Below, one piece after another: positions 20,304 to 30,670 of a stretch of DNA of 64,000 nt. The translations under genes and the position numbers were made by a program. The notes beneath the pieces are model-generated. The model had not been told where the DNA came from. It worked only from the letters and a program-made list of their open reading frames with translations, and ran no database searches. The stretch spans positions 1 through 64,000 of the forward strand of contig NZ_LXEW01000017.1 of assembly GCF_001655055.1 (NCBI RefSeq), written 5' to 3'. The stretch's first letter is position 1. The number at the start of each line of letters is the position of its first letter. The DNA comes from Providencia heimbachae ATCC 35613 (GTDB taxonomy: Bacteria; Pseudomonadota; Gammaproteobacteria; Enterobacterales; Enterobacteriaceae).

Positions 20304-20782
20304 ATTTAAACATTTTGTATAAATGTGCTTATCTTATTTGACAATGATTCAACATTTATCTTACATATAGGTCTGGCAGAATTATCTGAACGGTGTAGAT
20401 TTGTCTCCATCGAAAAAATGAAAACAGATATGTTGTAATGTATATACCTTGATTAACACGGTTGTATGTCTGTGCTGAAGTGATGAAAACAGCAGCAAAT
20501 TTCATGCAATTTGAAGTGTGGCAGGTATTAACAACAAAAGTTATGAAAGTTGTTCCCCTTACCACAAATAATGATATTGTAGAGAAAACAACAAAAAAGA
20601 ACATAACATCTATACACTCATGAACAACCTAATTACATTGTCGTCGGTCGTCAGATTTCAGGTTTTATGTGATAACTCGCTGATTTCCTCAACACACCGG
20701 TAGAACAATGCGTAAAGACACAGTATAACGCTGGGTTCAAGGTTGTTGAGTGTTGATTATCAAGCGCTAAAGGAGACCATAA
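20304..20782. other. gltA upstream region, no gene seen
   Basis: Divergent regulatory space between sdhC and gltA. A minus-strand open frame of 82 codons inside it (20356-20604) is rich in Phe/Thr, has no ribosome site and no family resemblance, so I do not call it. The gltA promoter is not assigned with confidence. Confidence 0.5.
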
Positions 20783-22069
20783 ATGGCTGGTAACAAAGCT
20801 AAGCTAACGACCGTCGGCACAGGTGAAATCGAACTAGACATTCTCGAACCCACACTAGGTCAAGACGTTATCGATGTCCGTACTTTAGGTTCAAAAGGGT
20901 ATTTTACTTACGACCCTGGTTTTACTTCTACTGCCTCATGTGAATCAAAAATCACCTATATCGATGGCGATGCGGGCATCCTGTTGCACCGTGGTTATCC
21001 GATTGATCAACTAGCCACTAACGCATCCTACCTTGAAGTCTGTTATATCCTGTTATACGGCGAAGCGCCGACCCAAAAAGAATACGACACCTTCAAACAA
21101 ACGGTAACCCGTCATACCATGATCCACGAGCAAATCACTCGTATGCTTAATGGTTTCCGTCGTGACTCCCATCCAATGGCAGTCCTGTGCGGTGTAACGG
21201 GTGCACTTGCTGCGTTCTATCACGATGCGTTAGATGTCAATAACCCGCGTCACCGTGAAATTACAGCGTATCGTTTGCTATCAAAAATGCCAACTGTCGC
21301 AGCAATGTGTTACAAATATTCTATTGGCCAACCTTTTGTTTATCCTCGTAATGACCTGTCATACGCGGGTAACTTCTTGCACATGATGTTCTCTACACCT
21401 TGTGAAGAATACGTGGTTAACCCCGTCCTTGAACGCGCAATGGACAGAATTTTAATCCTACACGCTGATCACGAACAAAACGCATCAACTTCGACTGTAC
21501 GTACAGCTGGCTCATCGGGTGCTAATCCATTTGCTTGTATCGCTGCGGGTATCGCGTCTCTATGGGGGCCGGCTCATGGTGGTGCTAACGAAGCCTGTTT
21601 ACGCATGTTAGAAGAAATTCAAACCGTTGAGCATATCCCTGCATTTATTGAACGCGCGAAAGATAAAAATGACTCTTTCCGCTTGATGGGCTTTGGTCAC
21701 CGTGTTTATAAAAGCCACGACCCACGAGCAACAGTGATGCGTGAAACTTGCCATGAAGTTCTAAAAGAACTTAATTTGAATGATGGCTTGTTAGAAGTGG
21801 CGATGGAGCTAGAACGCATTGCATTAAACGACCCATACTTCATTGAGAAAAAACTGTATCCAAACGTTGACTTCTATTCTGGTATCATCTTGAAAGCAAT
21901 GGGTATTCCATCCACCATGTTCACCGTTATCTTTGCTATTGCTCGTACAATTGGCTGGATTGCTCACTGGAACGAAATGCACGATGACGGCTTGAAAATT
22001 GCGCGTCCTCGTCAGCTATACACGGGTTATGACAAACGTGAATTTGAATCAAAATCAGAAAAAAAATAA
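20783..22069 (+). CDS. gltA: Type II citrate synthase
   Basis: 428 residues (E. coli 427). It condenses acetyl-CoA with oxaloacetate. The catalytic histidine motif is [11 protein letters not shown] second active-site His sits in [10 protein letters not shown] and the substrate-binding segment is [15 protein letters not shown]. The N-terminal beta domain is that of the hexameric, NADH-sensitive enterobacterial type. Strong AAAGGAGACC ribosome site. It is divergent from sdhC, as in E. coli. Confidence 0.98.
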   Translation: MAGNKAKLTTVGTGEIELDILEPTLGQDVIDVRTLGSKGYFTYDPGFTSTASCESKITYIDGDAGILLHRGYPIDQLATNASYLEVCYILLYGEAPTQKEYDTFKQTVTRHTMIHEQITRMLNGFRRDSHPMAVLCGVTGALAAFYHDALDVNNPRHREITAYRLLSKMPTVAAMCYKYSIGQPFVYPRNDLSYAGNFLHMMFSTPCEEYVVNPVLERAMDRILILHADHEQNASTSTVRTAGSSGANPFACIAAGIASLWGPAHGGANEACLRMLEEIQTVEHIPAFIERAKDKNDSFRLMGFGHRVYKSHDPRATVMRETCHEVLKELNLNDGLLEVAMELERIALNDPYFIEKKLYPNVDFYSGIILKAMGIPSTMFTVIFAIARTIGWIAHWNEMHDDGLKIARPRQLYTGYDKREFESKSEKK

Positions 22070-22102
22070 TATTTAATTAAATCCGATATCCTACATGTAC
22101 TT

Positions 22103-22126
22103 AAAGCCTCGATTTTTCGAGGCTTT
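22103..22126 (+). terminator. gltA terminator
   Basis: 10-bp stem AAAGCCTCGA / TCGAGGCTTT with a TTTT loop, then CTTATT. It lies 33 bp past the gltA stop and just before the convergent araC-family gene. It could also work weakly in the other direction. Confidence 0.8.
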
Positions 22127-22130
22127 CTTA

Positions 22131-22197
22131 TTATTCTTCATACTTTAAGCTACAGCGTTGTTGGCTGCTCTCGGCTCCCCGAATCACATACTCACGA
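22131..22197 (-). repeat. Partial ERIC element covering the end of the AraC-family gene
   Basis: On the minus strand this reads GTATGTGATTCGGGGAGCCG, then AGAGCAGCCAACAACGCTGT and AGTATGAAGA. It is the right half of the ERIC consensus, and closest to the copy at 51781-51838. It lies inside the coding end of the AraC-family gene. Confidence 0.75.
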
Positions 22198-22937
22198 GGC
22201 GTAACGCCACTCATCTTGCGAAAAAAACTGATTAATGCGCTATCACTGGCTAACCCAAGCTCTTGAGTAATAAAGTGATATTCCTTTCCTTGTGACAATA
22301 ATTCGATTGCCTTGATAAAACGCCATTGCTGACGCCATGTTTGATAAGTCATACCGGTTTCTTTGAAAAAGATCCGCGTAATAGTCTTTTCACTTGCACC
22401 AACAGTTTGTGCTAATTGGTTTAATGCGGGTGGCAACATTTCAATATTGAGGTGCTTAAAACGCCTATCTTGGGGGATTGCGAGCAGTGTTGGCTGTAGC
22501 GTTGCACTTTGTAATTCATCAATAAAAACAGGCAATAAATTAGCTAATCGCCCTTCCTTCCAATTACTCTCAAAGGGGGTTATGGCGATACGCTCAAGCA
22601 ATTCTCTAAGGAGTGGAGAAATCGATAACACCATCACTTCATTGCCAATTTCTTGTGCATATTGCTCACTCAAATAGACTGAACGATAACCAACTGAAGC
22701 GCTCATTTGTGCTCGATGACTCACAAAAGGCGGTATCCAAGCTACTCTGCCCGGCGGTAATAATGAAATTCGATTATCTAAAGAAATACGGATACAGCCT
22801 TGTTGGGTAAATAAAAGCTGCCCCATTTCATGAACATGAAAACCTGAATCATGTCGCCCCATATCCGCAGCAATACCCAAAATGGGTGCACTGTACCAAT
22901 CAGTTTGAAACCCATCTGTTTGCATTAACCAAGCCAT
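22131..22937 (-). CDS. AraC-family transcriptional regulator
   Basis: 268 residues from the ATG at 22937, which has AAGAGA in front. The first 25 codons of the longer frame lack a ribosome site. The N-terminal cupin-like sensor domain (about 15-130) shows the FHVHEMGQLLFTQQG motif. The two C-terminal helix-turn-helix units end in ISFFRKMSGVTPREYV. It resembles NimR/YeaM-type regulators that sit next to an MFS exporter. The last 17 or so residues ([14 protein letters not shown]) are encoded by an ERIC remnant. It likely controls the divergent MFS gene. The ligand is unknown. Confidence 0.88.
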   Translation of the reverse strand: MAWLMQTDGFQTDWYSAPILGIAADMGRHDSGFHVHEMGQLLFTQQGCIRISLDNRISLLPPGRVAWIPPFVSHRAQMSASVGYRSVYLSEQYAQEIGNEVMVLSISPLLRELLERIAITPFESNWKEGRLANLLPVFIDELQSATLQPTLLAIPQDRRFKHLNIEMLPPALNQLAQTVGASEKTITRIFFKETGMTYQTWRQQWRFIKAIELLSQGKEYHFITQELGLASDSALISFFRKMSGVTPREYVIRGAESSQQRCSLKYEE

Positions 22938-23004
22938 AATGTCTCTTTTTTGATATTTATTGTCTTTATTGTTGTAATAAGCCATTAAAAATAACATTAA
23001 ACTG

Positions 23005-23028
23005 CCTGCCATTGAATATCAATGCAGG
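23005..23028. promoter_or_regulatory. Palindromic operator between the AraC-family and MFS genes
   Basis: CCTGCCATTGA and TCAATGCAGG are inverted around ATA, with one extra base in the left arm. It lies 10 bp ahead of the MFS start, inside the 100-bp divergent gap. Probably the binding site of the neighbouring AraC-family regulator. Confidence 0.5.
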
Positions 23029-23037
23029 AAAATTAAA

Positions 23038-24162
23038 ATGAGACATCTTCTCTCACTCAGGTTAGCCGTTGCTTTAATGATGTTTCCACAAATCGTCGAA
23101 ACCATTTACAGCCCAGCGTTAACCAATATTGCTAGCGCTTTTCATGTTAATGCAGAGCAAGCATCTCAAACATTATCACTCTATTTTTTTGCATTTGCGT
23201 TAGGTGTGGTGTTTTGGGGAAGAATGTGCGACCGATTAGGCCGCCGCCCAGCCATATTGGCGGGCTTGTTGCTGTATGGGATTGCTTCTGTGGCAACACT
23301 ATTTATTAGCCAATTTTATTTATTGCTATTATTACGTATGTTATCAGCATTCGGTGCTGCGGTCGGTTCGATTGGCACACAAACCGTAATGCGTGACAGC
23401 TATCAAGGTCATGATTTAGCCAAAATATTCTCAATTATGGGAATTGCGCTCGCGATTAGCCCTGCACTGGGGATGTTAATGGGGGCTGGACTGGTCAGCT
23501 TAAGTGGTTATCAAGCCGTTTTTTGTGGCTTAGCGGCTTTCGCTATCATTCTATTATTATGGGCGAGCCTTCATCTTCCTGAAACTCGCCCCCATAATGT
23601 GATCGAGATCCCATTTATTGATACATTATTAGAGATGTGTACCGATAAAGGAATTATTAGAAATGCTACCTTGATCACATTTTTCAACATTAATTTATTC
23701 AGTTATTACCAACTTGGCCCGTTTATTTTTGAACAATTAATGCTATCACAAGCACAATTCGGCTTAACCGGAATTTTATTAGCCCTTGGAGTGGGATTAG
23801 GTTCGGTAATAAACCGCTATCTTTTGTCTAAAAAATACTCATCTGAGCAATTGGTCAAGCTTTCAAGTTTAATTTCGTTAATCAGCAGTTGTTTGGTTTT
23901 TGTTCTAATTGAGACCATCTGGTTTGTCATTCCCATTATCGGTGTGGTTATTGGCTATGGGATCGCGATTCCCAATATACTCGCACACGCTTTAAATCGT
24001 TATGACGATAGAAAAGGCACTGCCGGCGCAATATTGGGATTATTTTACTATATTGGCTTAGCCATCGGGTTGATGATTGCCGGTTGGAGTCAACATTTGG
24101 GATTAGTGCTGACGGTTTCAAGCTTAATTCTGATTTTAGCCGCTTTAAAATACCGGACTTAA
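23038..24162 (+). CDS. MFS transporter, Bcr/CflA-like drug exporter
   Basis: 374 residues, about 12 membrane helices. It shows the loop 2-3 MFS motif (GRMCDRLGRRPAIL) and the drug-proton antiporter signature region (RMLSAFGAAVGSIG...MRDSY) of the Bcr/CflA group. It is likely an inner-membrane exporter of small toxic compounds. Ribosome site AGGA 8 nt ahead of the ATG. It is divergent from an AraC-family regulator. The substrate cannot be read from sequence. Confidence 0.85.
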   Translation: MRHLLSLRLAVALMMFPQIVETIYSPALTNIASAFHVNAEQASQTLSLYFFAFALGVVFWGRMCDRLGRRPAILAGLLLYGIASVATLFISQFYLLLLLRMLSAFGAAVGSIGTQTVMRDSYQGHDLAKIFSIMGIALAISPALGMLMGAGLVSLSGYQAVFCGLAAFAIILLLWASLHLPETRPHNVIEIPFIDTLLEMCTDKGIIRNATLITFFNINLFSYYQLGPFIFEQLMLSQAQFGLTGILLALGVGLGSVINRYLLSKKYSSEQLVKLSSLISLISSCLVFVLIETIWFVIPIIGVVIGYGIAIPNILAHALNRYDDRKGTAGAILGLFYYIGLAIGLMIAGWSQHLGLVLTVSSLILILAALKYRT

Positions 24163-24195
24163 ATTAATTTTCAGCATGAAAAACAACGAAAAAAC

Positions 24196-24573
24196 ATTCT
24201 CTAAATAGTTCGCGTTGTGGCAAGGCGGTAAACGAAGACATCTTGGGGAGCATACACAAGTATGTGACTAGGATTCACGAATGTAGTCAACGCCGTCACA
24301 GTATAAAATATGATGAAAAAATATTCTCTAAATAGTTCGCGTTGTGGCAAGGCGGTAAACGAGGACGGCTTGGGGAGCATACATAAGTATGTGACCCAAG
24401 TGGCCAAGTGAAACCAACACCGCCACAGCGTGAAAGACGACGAAAAAACATTCTCTAAATAGTTCGCGTTGTGGCAAGGCGGTAAACGAGGACGGCTTGG
24501 GGAGCATACATAAGTATGTGACCCAAGTGGCCAAGTGAAACCAACACCGCCACAGCGTGAAATATGACGAGAA
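24196..24573 (+). repeat. Three tandem ERIC elements
   Basis: Three copies with an exact 127-bp period (the same CTCTA starts at 24199, 24326 and 24453). Each carries the ERIC core, GGGGAGCATACATAAGTATG followed by TGACCCAAGTGG, and ends near TATGACGA. The second and third copies are almost identical; the first is more diverged. They lie between the convergent MFS gene and ybgI. Open frames inside them are repeat artefacts. Confidence 0.92.
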
Positions 24574-25317
24574 TTAGGCTGGGTTGTCTATATCGATGAA
24601 TACCGCATCCAACCCATGCTCATCCACCAACCACTTAGTCAGCGCCTTTATGCCATAACGTTCTGTGGCATGATGCCCTGCACTGTAGAAATGGATCCCC
24701 ATTTCTCTTGCTATGTGAATGGTTTGTTCTGAAACTTCACCAGTAACAAAAGCATCGACACCAAACTCTGCTGCTTGCAAGATATAGCCTTGCCCACCAC
24801 CTGTACACCATGCTATTTGGCGAATTTCATCTTTCGCATTATCACCACAATGAAGTACTTTTCGGTCAAGGCGTGTTTCTAATCGCTTGGTTAATTCCGC
24901 AGGGGTTATCGGTTGATCAAAAAAACCAAATGGCATTAATGGGTCAATTTGACCATTTACTTGAACGCCCATGATATAAGCAAGTTGTGTATTGTTACCT
25001 AATTTGTGATGCGCATCTAAAGGGAGGTGATACCCATAAAGGTTAATATCATTAGCTAATAACGTCTTCAGGCGATTTTTTTTCATGCCTTTAATAATTG
25101 AAGGCTCATTTTTCCAAAAATAACCATGATGAACAATCACTGCATCTGCTTTCATTTCAACGGCTTTATCAAGTAGTGCTTGGCAGGCAGTCACACCGGT
25201 GACAATTTTTTGCACATGAGGCCGACCCTCAACTTGCAGTCCATTAGGTGCGAAATCTTGGAATTCAGACACTTTCAGTTCATCGTTAATAATTTCTTCT
25301 AATCTGAAGTTATGCAT
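24574..25317 (-). CDS. ybgI: Nif3-like dinuclear metal centre hexameric protein YbgI
   Basis: 247 residues, the size of E. coli YbgI. It forms a hexameric toroid with a dinuclear metal site. Metal ligands are visible in VIVHHGYFWKNEP, HLPLDAHHKLGN and AGHHATERYG. Sometimes annotated as type 2 GTP cyclohydrolase I, but the physiological role is unsettled. Its stop codon directly abuts the end of the triple ERIC array. Confidence 0.93.
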   Translation of the reverse strand: MHNFRLEEIINDELKVSEFQDFAPNGLQVEGRPHVQKIVTGVTACQALLDKAVEMKADAVIVHHGYFWKNEPSIIKGMKKNRLKTLLANDINLYGYHLPLDAHHKLGNNTQLAYIMGVQVNGQIDPLMPFGFFDQPITPAELTKRLETRLDRKVLHCGDNAKDEIRQIAWCTGGGQGYILQAAEFGVDAFVTGEVSEQTIHIAREMGIHFYSAGHHATERYGIKALTKWLVDEHGLDAVFIDIDNPA

Positions 25318-25502
25318 TATGTTGTCCTTTTACTGCATGATTATTTTTTTGGCAGTAAAGCTAAAAAGTTTAGTTCACCATCTTATATTGTTCTCTAATA
25401 ATAAGATGATAAACATAAAGGTAAACACAATTTTGACCGCGAAATTTAAAACAGAATGAAAATTAAGATAAATAAGAAGGGATTTACTCCATAAAGAAAA
25501 AA

Positions 25503-25529
25503 ATCCCCACAACGTTTAATTGCAGGGAT
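25503..25529 (-). terminator. ybfA terminator
   Basis: Stem ATCCC / GGGAT with an inner CAA/TTG pairing, followed on the minus strand by seven Ts (25497-25503). A perfect 16-bp palindrome (AGTGAGTTAACTCACT, 25538-25553) sits between it and the ybfA stop. Confidence 0.65.
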
Positions 25530-25555
25530 CTCTTTTTAGTGAGTTAACTCACTGA

Positions 25556-25762
25556 TTAACGATGGTTTTCCATCGCCATTTCTGAACGTTCTAGCCATAC
25601 AGGTTTGTCACTGGTTTTCGCCCAGACTTTGTGTAAATAGCTATAAAATTTTGCTCTTTTTGGGTAAAACACCATAACCGGAAACGCAATAATGCCAGCT
25701 GTAACAGCAGCAGTGCGGCGTGCTAAAACCTGATTACGGGAATATTCGCGATATGTGGACAT
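25556..25762 (-). CDS. ybfA: YbfA family protein (DUF2517)
   Basis: 68 residues, same length as E. coli YbfA, with the conserved C-terminal FYSYLHKVWAKTSDKPVW. A hydrophobic stretch lies at about 16-33. Function unknown; it neighbours the kdp operon in E. coli too, where it is a known target of envelope/stress control. Strong ribosome site (AGGAGGATACCG before ATG). Confidence 0.9.
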   Translation of the reverse strand: MSTYREYSRNQVLARRTAAVTAGIIAFPVMVFYPKRAKFYSYLHKVWAKTSDKPVWLERSEMAMENHR

Positions 25763-26187
25763 CGGTATCCTCCTACAGTAGCCACTTTATTTGCTGATCT
25801 CAGTTCTGTTTTTACCTTCTAAAATTCGATAACCACAAAGAAGGCGCTAAAATCACACAAATAATATGAAATATAAATTAACTGAAATTATGATACCGCA
25901 AATTGTGTAATAAAACTACTCATCTGACCACTTAAGAATGAAAAATATTGCTAATTTATTCAACTTTCGTAATTTAATTACAAAATTTAACCTTGAAAGG
26001 TAAATAAAAAACAAATTAACAACAATAAAGCAACATCCAAGAAGCACAGATATCGCTATTTTTTTATTTCCTTCCCCGCTTCATCGTCATTTTTATACTT
26101 TTTTTACACCCTATCGCTTCTTTTTATCAGCTTATTTACAACGGAATCTCTACTCTAGCCTCATGGAAATAATAAGGGGATGACACT
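25763..26187. other. ybfA-kdpF divergent region, no gene seen
   Basis: 425 AT-rich bases holding the ybfA promoter side and, near its right end, the KdpE box (26092-26111) and the kdpFABC promoter. Nothing else with coding or structural character was seen. Confidence 0.6.
26092..26111 (+). promoter_or_regulatory. KdpE-binding site of the kdpFABC promoter
   Basis: TTTATAC, seven Ts and ACACCC match the KdpE box described for E. coli kdpFABC. It lies 76 bp upstream of kdpF. Phosphorylated KdpE would activate kdpFABCDE here under potassium limitation. Confidence 0.8.
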
Positions 26188-26277
26188 GTGTCACTACTTT
26201 CGATTGTTGGGGCAGTTATGGTTGTCGTACTGCTGGTTTATCTGATTTATGCCCTGCTTAACGCTGAGGAATTCTGA
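26188..26277 (+). CDS. kdpF: Potassium-transporting ATPase small subunit KdpF
   Basis: 29-residue single-span peptide starting at GTG. It ends [12 protein letters not shown], matching E. coli KdpF in length and C-terminus. It stabilises the KdpFABC complex in the membrane. Ribosome site AAGGGGATG upstream. Its stop is 1 bp before the kdpA ATG. Confidence 0.92.
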   Translation: MSLLSIVGAVMVVVLLVYLIYALLNAEEF

Positions 26278-26278
26278 T

Positions 26279-27985
26279 ATGGCCGCAAATGCATTTTTAC
26301 TCATCGCCAGTTTCTTACTGGTACTTTTATTACTCGCTAAACCGTTAGGTAATTTTATTGCCTGCCTGATTGAGGGGGACATGCCTCGTATTGTGACAAA
26401 AAGCGAATCACTGCTTTGGCGCTTTAGTGGCGTGAAACAGCCAGGTCGTGAAATGGCTGAAATGAGTTGGCAGCGTTATGCTCTCGCTATTCTCTTATTT
26501 AATCTTCTTGGCTTTGCTCTGCTGTTTGTCATTTTAATATTCCAAGGCAACTTGCCATTAAACCCACAAAAAATGCCGAGTATGAGCTGGGATCTGGCCT
26601 TCAATACCGCAATTAGCTTTGTGGCAAATACCAACTGGCAATCTTATAGTGGTGAAAATACTTTAAGTTATCTCAGCCAAATGGCCGGACTTACGGTACA
26701 AAACTTTCTTTCTGCGGCAACGGGTATTGCGGTTGTTTTTGCACTGATCCGCGCCTTTTCAAGGCATGGAAGCAAAACTGTTGGTAATGCATGGGTTGAT
26801 ATTTCACGAATTACCCTCTATTTACTTTTACCTTTAGCTATCATCTTCGCCTTATTTTTTGTTAGCCAAGGCGTGATCCAAAATTTTTCTTCTTATATTG
26901 TCAGTAATAACTTAGATAGTTCAGCTCAACTTCTGCCTATGGGGCCAGTCGCGTCCCAAGAAGCTATCAAATTACTCGGTACCAATGGAGGTGGTTTCTT
27001 TGGGGCAAACTCATCTCATCCCTTTGAAAACCCAACTGCATTGAGTAATTTTGTACAAATGCTCGCTATCTTCTTAATTCCTGCTGCATTGTGTTTTGCA
27101 TTTGGCCGCACGGTGGGTGATAACAAACAGGGCCATGCTTTGTTATGGGCTATGACCATAATTTTTGTTATTGCCGCAGCTGTTGTTATTCATGCTGAAT
27201 ATGTGGGTAACCCATTCCTCAGTGATTTACAGGCAAATAGCAGTGCCAATATGGAAGGCAAAGAGAGTCGCTTTGGTATTCTAGGCTCAGCCTTGTTTGC
27301 CGTTGTCACTACAGCGGCATCTTGTGGTGCAGTCAACGCCATGCATGATTCATTTACCGCTTTTGGTGGCATGGTGCCAATGTGGTTGATGCAGATCGGC
27401 GAAGTAGTTTTTGGCGGTGTCGGTTCTGGCCTTTACGGCATGTTGCTATTTGTTTTACTCGCCGTATTCCTAGCAGGATTAATGATTGGTCGTACACCTG
27501 AATACCTCGGTAAAAAAATCGAAGTACGCGAAATGAAATTAGTCGCACTCGCTATATTGGTGACACCAACGCTTGTGCTACTGGGTACAACCATTTCACT
27601 GATGACCGAAGCAGGTCGTGCCGGTATTTTAAACCCCGGCGCTCATGGCTTTAGTGAAGTTCTCTATGCATTTTCTTCTGCTGCCAATAACAATGGTAGT
27701 GCCTTTGCAGGCCTGAGTGCAAACACACCATTTTACAATGTGATACTTGCCATCGCCATGTTTTTGGGGCGTTTCGGGGTGATCCTACCGGTTTTGGCCA
27801 TTGCTGGCTCAATGGCGATAAAAAAACCGCAAGCAGCCAGCATTGCGAGTTTACCAACCCATGGTCCTCTGTTTATTGGCTTACTAATTCTCACCGTTCT
27901 TCTCATTGGTGCGTTGACGTTTATTCCCGCACTTGCACTTGGGCCAATAGCGGAACATTTGCAAATTTGGCAAACGGCGAAATGA
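26279..27985 (+). CDS. kdpA: Potassium-transporting ATPase subunit A
   Basis: 568 residues from the ATG at 26279 ([12 protein letters not shown]). It is the potassium-selective channel-like subunit, related to Trk/Ktr pores, with ten or so membrane helices. Selectivity-filter repeats are recognisable, for example [18 protein letters not shown]. It starts right after kdpF, so translation is coupled. A longer frame opening inside kdpF is not used. Confidence 0.97.
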   Translation: MAANAFLLIASFLLVLLLLAKPLGNFIACLIEGDMPRIVTKSESLLWRFSGVKQPGREMAEMSWQRYALAILLFNLLGFALLFVILIFQGNLPLNPQKMPSMSWDLAFNTAISFVANTNWQSYSGENTLSYLSQMAGLTVQNFLSAATGIAVVFALIRAFSRHGSKTVGNAWVDISRITLYLLLPLAIIFALFFVSQGVIQNFSSYIVSNNLDSSAQLLPMGPVASQEAIKLLGTNGGGFFGANSSHPFENPTALSNFVQMLAIFLIPAALCFAFGRTVGDNKQGHALLWAMTIIFVIAAAVVIHAEYVGNPFLSDLQANSSANMEGKESRFGILGSALFAVVTTAASCGAVNAMHDSFTAFGGMVPMWLMQIGEVVFGGVGSGLYGMLLFVLLAVFLAGLMIGRTPEYLGKKIEVREMKLVALAILVTPTLVLLGTTISLMTEAGRAGILNPGAHGFSEVLYAFSSAANNNGSAFAGLSANTPFYNVILAIAMFLGRFGVILPVLAIAGSMAIKKPQAASIASLPTHGPLFIGLLILTVLLIGALTFIPALALGPIAEHLQIWQTAK

Positions 27986-27995
27986 GGGTAAATAA

Positions 27996-30059
27996 ATGAA
28001 AAATCAAAAAACACAATTATTTGATAATGCACTAATTCGCCAATCTATTATTGATGCGATAAAAAAATGTACTCCCCAAGCCCAATGGCGAAATCCCGTG
28101 ATGTTTGTGGTGTATATCGGCAGCATGATTACCACTTTTTTATGGCTGGCAATGTTAACGGGCTATACAACAGGCAATGCTTGGTTTAGCGGGATGATTA
28201 CGCTATGGCTGTGGTTTACCGTGCTATTTGCTAACTTTGCTGAAGCGCTAGCCGAAGGTCGCAGCAAAGCACAGGCGCAAAGTTTAAAAGGCGTCAAACA
28301 ACAAAGTAGTGCCACAAAATTATCATCGGCTTCACTTGAAGCGGCACAAGAAATTGTTAGCTCCGATGTGCTGCGTAAAGGGGATATTGTGCTCATTCGT
28401 GCCGGGGAAACCGTGCCTTGCGATGGGGAAGTGATTGAAGGTGGCGCATCCGTTGATGAAAGTGCAATTACGGGGGAATCTGCACCGGTTATTCGTGAGT
28501 CAGGTGGCGATTTCTCATCGGTTACTGGTGGAACTCGCGTCCTATCCGATTGGTTAATTGTCGAGTGTACCGTTAACCCCGGGGAAACATTTTTAGACCG
28601 CATGATCTCAATGGTTGAAGGTGCACAACGTCGTAAAACACCCAATGAAATTGCCTTAACCATTTTACTCACCGCCCTAACGATCATTTTCGTTCTGGTT
28701 TGTGCAACTTTGTATCCGTTTACCTTATTTGCCTCTGAGTATGCCGGCGCGGGAAGTGCGGTTTCTATATTAGTGTTGATCGCCCTGCTAATTTGTTTAA
28801 TCCCGACCACAATTGGTGGACTTCTTTCTTCTATTGGTGTGGCTGGAATGAGCCGTATGTTAGCGGCTAATGTGATAGCTACCAGCGGGCGTGCCGTTGA
28901 AGCCGCAGGGGATGTAGACGTTTTATTACTCGATAAAACAGGCACCATTACCCTTGGCAATCGCCAAGCTTCTGAATTTCTTCCTTTATCGGGTATCACT
29001 GAACAACAGTTAGCGGATGCGGCGCAACTGTCTTCCCTTGCTGATGAAACACCAGAAGGCCGCAGTATTGTGATCCTCGCCAAACAAAAATTTAATCTCC
29101 GTGAAAGAGATATTCACGGGATGAATGCAACCTTTGTACCCTTCTCCGCAATGACCCGAATGAGCGGCGTTAATGTGGGCGAAAGAATGATCCGTAAAGG
29201 TTCCGCCGATGCTATTCGTCGTTATGTAGAGGCTAACCACGGTAAATTTCCACCCGAAGCGGATAAATTAGTTGAACAAGTGGCTCATTTGGGAGGAACG
29301 CCTCTGGTTGTCGTCGATGATCAAGCCGTCCTTGGCGTGGTTGCACTGAAAGATATCGTCAAAGGTGGCATGAAAGAACGTTTTGCTCAAATGCGCAGTA
29401 TGGGGATCAAAACCGTAATGATCACCGGAGATAACCATTTAACCGCTGCTGCAATTGCCGCTGAAGCCGGTGTCGATGACTTTTTAGCCGAAGCCACCCC
29501 TGAAGCTAAACTGGCGTTGATCCGCCAGTATCAATCAGAAGGCCGATTAGTGGCAATGACCGGTGACGGAACCAACGATGCACCCGCACTCGCTCAAGCG
29601 GATGTTGCTGTAGCAATGAACTCAGGTACCCAAGCGGCAAAAGAAGCCGGTAACATGGTGGATTTAGATTCGAACCCAACCAAACTTATCGAAGTGGTTC
29701 ATATTGGTAAACAGATGCTCATGACACGTGGCTCATTAACCACCTTCAGTATCGCCAATGATATCGCAAAATATTTTGCCATTATCCCTGCGGCTTTTGC
29801 GGTTACATGGCCACAGCTAAACGCTTTGAATATTATGCATTTACATTCTCCAGCTTCGGCATTGCTGTCTGCGGTTATTTTTAATGCATTGATTATCATG
29901 TTTTTAATTCCATTGGCGCTAAAAGGGGTTAACTATCGCCCAATGAGCTCGCAATCGTTGTTGCAACGCAACTTAAGCCTCTATGGCTTAGGAGGCCTGA
30001 TTGTACCGTTTGTGGGAATTAAGCTTATTGACTTGTTTATCAGCCTGTTTGGTATTTAA
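27996..30059 (+). CDS. kdpB: Potassium-transporting ATPase ATP-binding subunit B
   Basis: P-type ATPase catalytic subunit, 687 residues. The phosphorylated Asp lies in [14 protein letters not shown] (about residue 310). Actuator TGES is present ([11 protein letters not shown]), and the hinge [15 protein letters not shown]. It powers KdpA-mediated potassium import at micromolar external potassium. Starts 10 bp after kdpA. Confidence 0.98.
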   Translation: MKNQKTQLFDNALIRQSIIDAIKKCTPQAQWRNPVMFVVYIGSMITTFLWLAMLTGYTTGNAWFSGMITLWLWFTVLFANFAEALAEGRSKAQAQSLKGVKQQSSATKLSSASLEAAQEIVSSDVLRKGDIVLIRAGETVPCDGEVIEGGASVDESAITGESAPVIRESGGDFSSVTGGTRVLSDWLIVECTVNPGETFLDRMISMVEGAQRRKTPNEIALTILLTALTIIFVLVCATLYPFTLFASEYAGAGSAVSILVLIALLICLIPTTIGGLLSSIGVAGMSRMLAANVIATSGRAVEAAGDVDVLLLDKTGTITLGNRQASEFLPLSGITEQQLADAAQLSSLADETPEGRSIVILAKQKFNLRERDIHGMNATFVPFSAMTRMSGVNVGERMIRKGSADAIRRYVEANHGKFPPEADKLVEQVAHLGGTPLVVVDDQAVLGVVALKDIVKGGMKERFAQMRSMGIKTVMITGDNHLTAAAIAAEAGVDDFLAEATPEAKLALIRQYQSEGRLVAMTGDGTNDAPALAQADVAVAMNSGTQAAKEAGNMVDLDSNPTKLIEVVHIGKQMLMTRGSLTTFSIANDIAKYFAIIPAAFAVTWPQLNALNIMHLHSPASALLSAVIFNALIIMFLIPLALKGVNYRPMSSQSLLQRNLSLYGLGGLIVPFVGIKLIDLFISLFGI

Positions 30060-30068
30060 GGAGTTCCC

Positions 30069-30662
30069 ATGAACATGATCCGCTCATCAATTATATTACT
30101 TTTATTATTAACTTTGGTTACAGGCATTGCTTATCCGCTAATGGTTACCGGCTTAGCAAATATGTTCTTTCCCTGGCAAGCCACAGGCTCATTGATAAAA
30201 CAAGATGATACTGTTATTGGCTCCGCCCTAATTGGGCAAAACTATCAAGGGGGGGGCTATTTTTATGGTCGCCCTTCTGCCACCGCAGAAATGCCCTATA
30301 ACACCTTGGCATCTGGCGGCAGTAACCTTGCGATAAGTAACCCACTGTTGAGCCAAACCCTCACACAACGTAGTGAGGCGTTAAGAAAACAGAATCCAGA
30401 AGGCGGGCAAGCTATTCCTGTTGATTTATTGACCGCATCAGCGAGTGGTTTAGATCCCAATATTTCAGTTGCTGCTGCACTTTACCAAGCACCAAGAATT
30501 GCCAAACACAGACAGATCCCTCTAGAAGAGGTAAAATCGCTGGTCACGGCTCACACACAAAAAGCACTATTCAATTTTTTAGGCGAACCTGTCGTGAATG
30601 TGTTAGAACTCAATATTGCCCTTAATGAATATCAACAGCAGGCAAATAGCCTAACTCACTGA
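30069..30662 (+). CDS. kdpC: Potassium-transporting ATPase subunit C
   Basis: 197 residues, one N-terminal membrane helix (about 8-30) and a periplasmic domain with the family motif GSNLAISNPLL. It assists nucleotide or potassium handling in the KdpFABC complex. AAGGAG ribosome site; 9 bp after kdpB. Confidence 0.96.
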   Translation: MNMIRSSIILLLLLTLVTGIAYPLMVTGLANMFFPWQATGSLIKQDDTVIGSALIGQNYQGGGYFYGRPSATAEMPYNTLASGGSNLAISNPLLSQTLTQRSEALRKQNPEGGQAIPVDLLTASASGLDPNISVAAALYQAPRIAKHRQIPLEEVKSLVTAHTQKALFNFLGEPVVNVLELNIALNEYQQQANSLTH

Positions 30663-30670
30663 GGTTAGTT

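Noticed and set aside
20356-20604. 82-codon minus-strand frame between sdhC and gltA
   Set aside because: Lies in the gltA upstream region, lacks a ribosome site, and has biased Phe/Thr composition.
24201-24534. Two overlapping 68-codon minus-strand frames with the same start MATWVTYLCMLPKPSS
   Set aside because: They are translations of the tandem ERIC copies, offset by exactly 127 bp. No ribosome site and no family.
24196-24573. Tandem 127-bp repeats considered as a CRISPR array
   Set aside because: The repeats are contiguous without spacers and match ERIC. No cas genes are present.
28163-29083. Long 306-codon frame antisense to kdpB
   Set aside because: Shadow of the kdpB codon pattern; Ser/Thr/Arg-rich and no family resemblance.
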